A DNA stretch of 22,447 nucleotides, taken from contig DATDRM010000062.1 of the NCBI GenBank assembly GCA_035291705.1, positions 1 to 22,447 on the forward strand, given 5' to 3'. The number at the start of each line of letters is the position of its first letter. Position 1 is the first letter of the stretch. Source of the stretch: DATDRM01 sp035291705. GTDB taxonomy: Bacteria; Chloroflexota; Anaerolineae; Anaerolineales; UBA4823. Under the pieces are notes generated by a model. The model was not told where the DNA came from and did no database searches. It saw nothing but the letters and a program-made list of their open reading frames with translations. This document shows, piece after piece, positions 1 to 5,251 of the stretch. The translations under genes and the position numbers were made by a program.

Positions 1-546
1 GGGCTCTGGCACACTATTTAAACCCACGCGCGGGCTAATGGTCACGCTCAAATCGGAAATGGGGAGGCCAGGTTCAACAAACACCGTAGAACCGGACATA
101 CACAGGTCGGCGCCGTTTAAACTGCCGTCGATCGCCAGGGCTTGGCAGATTTTGGCCGGCCCATCTGTCCAGCGCTCAGGAGGTTGGCCGTTACGCCGGG
201 CAGCGATGCTCGCCGAACCCTCACTGGGCACGATGGCGCGGATCAGCACAGCCGCCGGAAAGCCCTCCGCCTCGGTCACGAAGTTTAACATCCAATGCAT
301 CCCATAGGTGAAGTACACATAGGCGTGCCCCGCTGGGCCATACATGACGCGCGTGCGGGGAGTCAGGCCGGTGCGCGCGTGGCAGCCTAGGTCTTCCTCA
401 CCCCGGTAGGCTTCTGTTTCGATGATCACCCCCGCGATCCGCTGCCCATCCTCAATTCGAACCAGCCGCGCCCCTAATAATTCTCGGGCCACTTGCAAGG
501 TTGGCCGGGCATAGAAATCGCGCGGCAGTTGGTTTAAATTGGGCAT
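1..546 (-). CDS. 3-methyladenine DNA glycosylase (MPG/AAG family), C-terminus off the window
   Basis: This is a monofunctional base-excision repair glycosylase that removes alkylated purines such as 3-methyladenine. The ORF runs 182 codons from ATG 546 to the left edge with no stop, so the C-terminus is missing. The family core is clear: IETEAY at residues 42-47, followed by H56, and the P-R-x-R-V-M-Y-G segment with Y-V-Y-F-T-Y-G-M. By alignment from memory with human AAG, E45 matches catalytic E125, Y47 matches Y127 and H56 matches H136, with the same spacing. The start is supported by a TACAAT box ending 6 nt upstream, which suggests a leaderless mRNA. It lies downstream of the epimerase on the same strand but 214 nt away with its own promoter, so co-transcription is unlikely. 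Confidence 0.93.
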   Translation of the reverse strand, partial: MPNLNQLPRDFYARPTLQVARELLGARLVRIEDGQRIAGVIIETEAYRGEEDLGCHARTGLTPRTRVMYGPAGHAYVYFTYGMHWMLNFVTEAEGFPAAVLIRAIVPSEGSASIAARRNGQPPERWTDGPAKICQALAIDGSLNGADLCMSGSTVFVEPGLPISDLSVTISPRVGLNSVPEP

Positions 547-552
547 GGGAAT

Positions 553-558
553 ATTGTA
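553..558 (-). promoter_or_regulatory. -10 box of the glycosylase gene, leaderless type
   Basis: TACAAT reads on the minus strand and ends 6 nt before ATG 546. A start site about 7 nt past the box would fall on or next to the ATG. No Shine-Dalgarno site is present. The -35 region is weak (GTTTCA at 17-nt spacing). Confidence 0.5.
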
Positions 559-564
559 CAATAA

Positions 565-592
565 AAAGTGAAGCGTGAAACGTGAGGTTCGA
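565..592 (+). repeat. Degenerate heptamer repeat, consensus AACGTGA
   Basis: Four head-to-tail 7-nt units are visible: AAAGTGA, AGCGTGA, AACGTGA and a decayed GGTTCGA. The array lies in the gap between the epimerase stop and the glycosylase promoter and overlaps the expected -35 region. The same heptamer occurs twice, exactly, at 16630-16643. The rest of the gap (593-760) shows no convincing gene or RNA. Confidence 0.5.
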
Positions 593-760
593 GGTCGTCG
601 AAAACCTACAGGCGACCAAGGATAGTAAAGGCTGGTTGCGCTCTGGGATGAGTTATGGCGGGGCGGAGAACCTGGACGCTCTTTATCAGCCGGCCAGTTC
701 ATCCGCATCACGACTGCCGGCAGAGAAGAATCCGGCGTTCATGACGTTAGCCTGCTTTAA

Positions 761-1735
761 TTAATCACCCTGGTCGGAGGGATTGTGCTGGCGCAATGGC
801 CGGGTTGGCTCGTTTTTAAAGCGCAGGTCCCGTTCAAGAGTTAACCGCAGACCTTCGGCCAGGGAGACGCGCGGGCGGTAGCCTAGCTTTTCGCGCGCCA
901 ATGTCAGGTCGGCGCACATGCGTGAAACACCCGCATTAGTGCGTGGATTGTACATCACCTCAGCTTTACTCTTCGTGACCTGGATCACCAGGTTGGCCAG
1001 CTCACGGATGCTGGTTTCTGTGCCGCTGCCGACGTTGATTTTCAGGCGCTCGACGCCAGGCGCGGTGGCCGCCGCCACCATAGCATTGACCACGTCGTCC
1101 ACAAACACATAATCGCGTGTCTGGCTGCCGTCACTGTGCATGACCAGCGTTCCGCCGCGCACCGCCTGCCGCAGGAAATTGGGGATCACCGGAGGATGCG
1201 AGGCAGGTAAATGTTGCCCGGGGCCATAGGCGTTAAATACCCGTAGACACACCGTCTCAATGCTCCATAGATCGCCAATGGTGCGCACATAATATTCAGC
1301 AGACAACTTGGAAACCGCGTAGGGGGAATGAGGGTTGAGCGGAGCATCTTCCTGCAAAGGTTGTTCGCCCTGATCCCCATACACCGCCCCGGAGGAGATG
1401 AACACCACCCGGCGCACTCCCACGTCGCGCATGGCTTCCATTAAGGACACCGTTCCACCGACGTTTACTGCGTTGTATTCCCGCGGATAGAGGATTGACT
1501 CCGCCACTAATACCCGAGCGGCCAGGTGGTAAACGCAATCGACATCCTGGAGCAGGGTCCATAACTTCGGCCGGTCGTTGACATCCCCGCGGGTGAAGAG
1601 CACGTCTGGCGACAGGGATTGCGGATCCCCCGTGGACAGGTCGTCAATCCCGCGTACTTGATGTCCCTCGCGCGCCAGGCGGTTTGCCAGGGCAGAACCC
1701 AAAAAGCCAGCCGCGCCGGTGATCAAAAAATTCAT
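761..1735 (-). CDS. NAD-dependent UDP-sugar epimerase/dehydratase (extended SDR, GalE-like)
   Basis: This is a cytoplasmic nucleotide-sugar epimerase or dehydratase of 324 residues, typical for the extended SDR family. The NAD-binding glycine motif TGAAGFLG is at residues 6-13, followed by an acidic D31-D32 after the second strand. SSGAVYG (114-120) supplies the catalytic serine, and Y139-x-x-x-K143 is the proton-transfer pair. DYVFVDDVV is the usual substrate-domain motif. Substrate choice (UDP-glucose, UDP-GlcNAc or UDP-glucuronate) cannot be set from sequence. The start at ATG 1735 is 9 nt from an extended -10 box. It is divergent from the HEXXH gene and probably supplies sugars for the polysaccharide genes elsewhere in the window. 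Confidence 0.93.
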   Translation of the reverse strand: MNFLITGAAGFLGSALANRLAREGHQVRGIDDLSTGDPQSLSPDVLFTRGDVNDRPKLWTLLQDVDCVYHLAARVLVAESILYPREYNAVNVGGTVSLMEAMRDVGVRRVVFISSGAVYGDQGEQPLQEDAPLNPHSPYAVSKLSAEYYVRTIGDLWSIETVCLRVFNAYGPGQHLPASHPPVIPNFLRQAVRGGTLVMHSDGSQTRDYVFVDDVVNAMVAAATAPGVERLKINVGSGTETSIRELANLVIQVTKSKAEVMYNPRTNAGVSRMCADLTLAREKLGYRPRVSLAEGLRLTLERDLRFKNEPTRPLRQHNPSDQGD

Positions 1736-1744
1736 GGTTCGGGG

Positions 1745-1753
1745 ATTATAGCA
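1745..1753 (-). promoter_or_regulatory. Extended -10 promoter of the epimerase gene
   Basis: The minus strand reads TGCTATAAT, a perfect extended -10 element, ending 9 nt before ATG 1735. No clear -35 box and no Shine-Dalgarno site are seen, so the transcript is probably leaderless or nearly so. Confidence 0.65.
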
Positions 1754-1776
1754 CGAGAATAACCCCTAGAACTGAT

Positions 1777-1805
1777 TTGACACACTGCAGGGAACGATGT
1801 ATTAT
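1777..1805 (+). promoter_or_regulatory. Sigma-70-type promoter of the HEXXH gene, leaderless
   Basis: A perfect TTGACA (1777-1782) is followed by a 17-nt spacer and TATTAT (1800-1805). The ATG at 1813 is 7 nt past the -10 box, where transcription would be expected to begin. This favours ATG 1813 over the upstream TTG at 1777, which lies inside the -35 box. Confidence 0.75.
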
Positions 1806-1812
1806 CCACGCC

Positions 1813-3069
1813 ATGTCTTTCATCCTTAGCAGGCGAATTGCCTTTGCTCTGCTCCTGGGAGCCCTATTGCTCAGTTACAGCAGCCTGCCGCCGGGCGACC
1901 AGCTCGAGCGCGTGCGCGCTTTCTCCCGGGATATTGAGTTTGATTACATTTCCTGGACCCTGGACGCTATCGAGATAAAGTTGGTCCAGAGCGCTCTGGA
2001 TGTGAGTGATCGCCTCCCGGAAGGCGACCGCAGCCAGGTCGTGTTGGATTACCTGGGTCTGGTGGCGCGTATCTCACAAGCCGAGGCTCACTTGAATGAA
2101 ATCTACGCCAACCCAGAGATTGTCGATCCACAGAATGCCTCCGCCCTGGTGCGCGGGCAGCTGGAAGATCTGCACGCCCAGCGCGCCCTGCTGGAGCCCC
2201 TGGCAGAGTCGGTCTTGCAGAGCCAGATCAGCGACACGGTGGCTGGACTGGGTCTGACTCTGGGTGGGCAACCGATCCCTCCGGTTTTGTACCACAGCAC
2301 GCCTCTGCCGACGGCGTTGATCGTCTCTCCGCGCGACACTATCCGCCAGGATCAAAATATCTCCCTTAAACCCGACATGAGCGTAGACGAGCGCAATGCC
2401 CTGGAAGAAAAAGTCGATCGGGCGTTAAACGTGTCTTCCCTGGTTGTAGATGTCGGGGGGATTGGTGTGTACCCGACGATGGTGATCCAGACCAGCGACT
2501 TGAACTACCTGAGCGAAGTGATTGCCCATGAATGGGTGCATAACTTCTTGACCTTTCGTCCATTGGGGGTCAGCTTTCTCAACGGTCCAGAATTACGCAC
2601 CATGAACGAGACGGCGGCTTCCATCGCCGGGGTGGAGATCGGTCGTGCCCTGTTGGAGCGGTATTATCCAGAATTGCTCCCCCCGCCCCCACCGCCGTCG
2701 CCAACTCCTGGGGAAATCCAACCGCCTCCACCTCCTGTTTTCGATTTCCGCGAGGAAATGCGCATCACGCGTGAAACCGCCGACCAGTTGCTTGCCGAGG
2801 GGAAAATCGAGCAGGCTGAAGACTACATGGAAGCCCGGCGCGTCTTCTTCTGGGAGAACGGCTACCTCATCCGCAAGTTAAACCAGGCCTACTTCGCCTT
2901 CCACGGTGCGTATGCTGACCAGCCCGGCGGCGCAGCGGGGGAAGACCCGGTTGGTGCGGCTGTGCGGGCTTTACGCTCCCAAAGCCTCTCGTTGGCGGAT
3001 TTCTTGAATCGCATCTCCTGGATGTCATCATTCGAACAATTAAAGAAGGCAGTTTCGCCGCAAGATTAA
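1813..3069 (+). CDS. Membrane-anchored putative zinc metallopeptidase (HEXXH), family not recognised
   Basis: The protein has 418 residues from ATG 1813. The longer reading from TTG 1777 adds 12 residues that overlap the promoter. An N-terminal hydrophobic segment (about residues 8-24) after two arginines indicates an anchor or signal peptide, so it should act outside the membrane. H239-E240-W-V-H243 is a zinc-binding HEXXH motif, and N265-E266 follows in a second helix-like stretch (MNETAASIAG). HEXXH-x22-E resembles gluzincin architecture. A proline-rich linker (around residues 282-307) leads to a charged helical C-terminal part. A peptidase role is inferred from the motif only; no substrate can be named. 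It lies upstream of the DsbA-cyclophilin lipoprotein on the same strand, separated by 149 nt. Confidence 0.8.
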   Translation: MSFILSRRIAFALLLGALLLSYSSLPPGDQLERVRAFSRDIEFDYISWTLDAIEIKLVQSALDVSDRLPEGDRSQVVLDYLGLVARISQAEAHLNEIYANPEIVDPQNASALVRGQLEDLHAQRALLEPLAESVLQSQISDTVAGLGLTLGGQPIPPVLYHSTPLPTALIVSPRDTIRQDQNISLKPDMSVDERNALEEKVDRALNVSSLVVDVGGIGVYPTMVIQTSDLNYLSEVIAHEWVHNFLTFRPLGVSFLNGPELRTMNETAASIAGVEIGRALLERYYPELLPPPPPPSPTPGEIQPPPPPVFDFREEMRITRETADQLLAEGKIEQAEDYMEARRVFFWENGYLIRKLNQAYFAFHGAYADQPGGAAGEDPVGAAVRALRSQSLSLADFLNRISWMSSFEQLKKAVSPQD

Positions 3070-3085
3070 TTGTTGGACAAAATAT

Positions 3086-3142
3086 ACCTGCTGGAGTTCT
3101 GGTACACTGGTAAAATTGGACACATTGCCTCCTCCAGCAGGT
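3086..3142 (+). repeat. 11-bp perfect inverted repeat with 35-nt spacer, upstream of the lipoprotein gene
   Basis: ACCTGCTGGAG at 3086-3096 is exactly complementary to CTCCAGCAGGT at 3132-3142. The 35-nt interval can form a large loop. No T-run follows, so it is not a typical terminator. It lies in the gap between the HEXXH gene and the DsbA-cyclophilin gene, where an operator or a 5' leader hairpin would be expected. Confidence 0.6.
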
Positions 3143-3218
3143 TGCTCAAGATGGGATTCTATTGCGACCATCGAGTATCCCGCGGGAGGATCCTAAAAAC
3201 GCAGAAACGAGAAACTTC

Positions 3219-4523
3219 ATGCCAACAAAGATCGCGATTTTGATTCTTTGCCTCGCCTTCGTGCTGGCTGGCTGCCAGAGTGCGATCGAGGCAGTGGAAG
3301 GCGGAGCCGCAACTGGAGTCGCATCCCTTCCAACGCTCGAAGCCATTGTCACCGCGCAGTCTTCCCAGGCTTCATCCTTGCCGACGAGCGCGGCGACCCC
3401 GGCTAGTCCACTTAGTCTGGCCAAATGCACAATAGCGAGCAGTCAGCCAACCCCTGACTCGACGGAACGGTCTCTCTTTCCAGCGGTGAGCGATGTCGAT
3501 TGGGTCCAGGGCCCTGATACAGCCGCCGTGACGTTCATCGAATACAGCGACTTCCAGTGACCAGCCTGCGGGAGCCTTGCGCCCGTGCTGGCGCAACTCG
3601 AAAAAGATTATCCGCAAGACGTGCGCGTCGTTTACCGCCATTTCCCCTTGCTGAGCATCCACGACAAAGCTGCCCTGGCGACCCAGGCCGCCGAGGCCGC
3701 CGGCGCCCAGGGTGAGTTTTGGGCGATGCACGACTTGCTCTTCGAACACCAAGGTGAATGGGTGGAGCTGCCGGTGGGGGAATTCCAGGCATGGTTGATC
3801 GAGCAGGCCGCTGGCTTAAATCTGGATGGCGATCAATTTCAGGCGGATTTGCTCAGCGAAGCCACCGTGGCGATCGCCCAGGATGCCTGGGATAAAGGCG
3901 TCGCCGCCAGCCTGCCTGGCACCCCCTTCCTCCTGGTCAATGGCGGTTATTATGGCGGCCCGCGCGATTATTGGAGCCTGGAGGCAATTATTAAAATGAC
4001 TAAACTTGAAGGCCGGCAATTTACGGAATGCCCGCCAATGACGATCGATTCTGCGAAAAAATACAATGCAACCTTGCAAACCGAAAAAGGCGATATCGTG
4101 ATTGAGCTCTACCCGGATGTGGCCCCCATGGCAGTAAACAGTTTTATCTTCCTGGCGCGCAATGGTTGGTTCGACGGTGTCACTTTCCACCGCGTCCTCC
4201 CTGGCTTTGTCGCTCAGGCTGGCGATCCAACCGGCACTGGATTCGGCGGGCCGGGGTACGCTTTTGACAATGAAGTCTCACCTGATTTGAACTTCGACCA
4301 GCCGGGGGTGCTCGGCATGGCCAACGCTGGCCCTGGTTCCAACGGAAGCCAGTTCTTCATTACCTTAGGTCCCGCGCCACACCTGGATGGGGGCTATACC
4401 ATCTTTGGCCGGGTGATCGAGGGCATGGACGTGGTCAATAGCCTGACCGAGCGCAATCCCGAGCAAAATGCCAACCTGCCCCCCGGTGATAAAATCTTGA
4501 GCGTTTCGATCGAGGAAAGATGA
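3219..4523 (+). CDS. Probable selenoprotein: DsbA-like (UxxC) / cyclophilin fusion lipoprotein, with in-frame TGA as selenocysteine
   Basis: Read through the TGA at 3558-3560, this gives 434 residues. Residues 1-19 form a lipoprotein signal with lipobox L16-A-G-C19. A Ser/Thr-rich linker leads to a DsbA-like thioredoxin fold (about 100-265): strand VTFIEYSDFQ, then U114-P-A-C117, helix LAPVLAQLEKDYP, and a cis-proline loop LPGTPFLLVNG with P236. From about residue 282 there is a cyclophilin domain with FHRVLPGFVAQAGD and GMANAGPGSNGSQFF, holding the usual catalytic Arg and the Gln/Phe pocket. The TGA replaces the first CxxC cysteine, and the family sequence continues in frame on both sides. 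The downstream piece has no Shine-Dalgarno start. Expected role: thiol-disulfide or selenol redox and prolyl isomerisation on exported proteins. A TGC-to-TGA mutation or sequencing error is the main alternative. ATG 3219 is chosen for the signal peptide; it lacks a close Shine-Dalgarno site. Confidence 0.8.
3572..3599 (+). promoter_or_regulatory. Candidate bacterial SECIS element
   Basis: TTGCGCC (3577-3583) pairs perfectly with GGCGCAA (3590-3596) around a 6-nt loop CGTGCT. GAG/CTC (3572-3574 with 3597-3599) extends the stem across a 2-nt bulge. The loop begins 23 nt after the TGA and has G in its second position followed by T. The published bacterial SECIS model asks for a loop about 16-37 nt after the TGA, a 4-16 bp upper stem, and a G in the first two loop positions; all are met. 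Confidence 0.65.
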
Positions 4524-4536
4524 CAAGGAGCAATGG

Positions 4537-5190
4537 ATGGAACTGATTTCTTTTATTGTTGACTTCATTCTCCACCTCGATGAGCATCTCAGCACGATCA
4601 TCCAGAATTATGGCACCTGGACTTACCTGCTGCTGTTCCTGATCATCTTTTTGGAGACCGGCCTGGTGGTAACGCCTTTCCTACCCGGCGACTCCCTGCT
4701 GTTTGCAGCCGGGACCTTCGCTGCCCTGGGTGCGCTAAACGTCGGTGTGTTGTTCCTGCTCTTGTCTGTCGCTGCTATCCTGGGCGATACGGTCAATTAC
4801 TGGATCGGTCACTATATCGGACCGCGCGCCTTTAGCGGCAACATCCGTTTCCTCAAGAAAGAATACCTGGATCGCACCCACGAATTCTACGAAAGGCATG
4901 GTGGGAAGACTATTATCCTGGCGCGCTTCATCCCGATCATCCGTACCTTTGCGCCTTTCGTGGCTGGAATTGGCGCCATGACCTATCCCCATTTCATCGC
5001 CTATAACGTGGTCGGCGGGGCGCTGTGGGTAGCGATTTTCACCTTTGGGGGATACTATTTCGGTAACTTGCCTGTTGTCAAGGAGAACTTCACCCTGGTC
5101 ATCCTGGCGATTATCTTCATCTCGGTACTACCCGGGGTGATCGAGTTCTTCAAAGAACGGGCGAGAGCAGCCCGCAAAATCGAGGCTTAA
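4537..5190 (+). CDS. DedA-family membrane protein
   Basis: This 217-residue integral membrane protein belongs to the DedA / SNARE-associated (VTT domain) family. Some members act as lipid-carrier flippases or affect membrane potential. The family marks are clear: FLETGLVVTPFLPGDSLLF near residues 38-56 with the buried Glu and Asp, and FIPIIRTFAPFVAG (about 128-141) with the conserved Arg. Hydrophobic segments fill the rest, and the C-terminus is basic. An AAGGAG Shine-Dalgarno site sits 6 nt before ATG 4537; an out-of-frame ATG lies at 4533. The gene starts 13 nt after the DsbA-cyclophilin stop, so the two are almost certainly one operon, ended by the hairpin at 5199-5251. The specific substrate is unknown. 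Confidence 0.92.
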   Translation: MELISFIVDFILHLDEHLSTIIQNYGTWTYLLLFLIIFLETGLVVTPFLPGDSLLFAAGTFAALGALNVGVLFLLLSVAAILGDTVNYWIGHYIGPRAFSGNIRFLKKEYLDRTHEFYERHGGKTIILARFIPIIRTFAPFVAGIGAMTYPHFIAYNVVGGALWVAIFTFGGYYFGNLPVVKENFTLVILAIIFISVLPGVIEFFKERARAARKIEA

Positions 5191-5198
5191 ACCGAGGC

Positions 5199-5251
5199 GA
5201 TTGGGGTGTCTCTGTGGCGCCCTTCGCCACAGAGACACCCCAATCCTTTTT
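5199..5251 (+). terminator. Strong intrinsic terminator, 21-bp perfect stem
   Basis: Positions 5199-5219 are perfectly complementary to 5225-5245, with a 5-nt loop (CCCTT), followed by CTTTTT. It lies 8 nt after the DedA stop. The T-run overlaps the stop codon of the convergent acylase gene (5250-5252), so the hairpin serves the tail of both genes, although only the plus strand has a clear T-run. Confidence 0.92.

Noticed and set aside
582..764. 60-codon plus-strand ORF in the gap between epimerase and glycosylase
   Set aside because: It starts with GTG inside a heptamer repeat, has no ribosome-binding site, no recognisable protein pattern, and lies opposite the glycosylase promoter region.
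1777..1812. Twelve-residue extension of the HEXXH protein from TTG 1777
   Set aside because: The codons lie inside the TTGACA/TATTAT promoter, and the signal-anchor starts naturally at ATG 1813.
3558..3560. TGA read as tryptophan through a changed genetic code
   Set aside because: TGA ends several intact genes in the window (for example at 4521-4523 and 8299-8301), and the residue expected at 3558 is cysteine, not tryptophan.
3558..3594. Alternative hairpin right after the TGA: CCAGC (3561-3565) with GCTGG (3587-3591) and an inner CGGG/CCCG
   Set aside because: It has bulges, and its loop begins only about 12 nt after the TGA, too close for the bacterial SECIS model. The 7-bp hairpin at 3577-3596 fits better.
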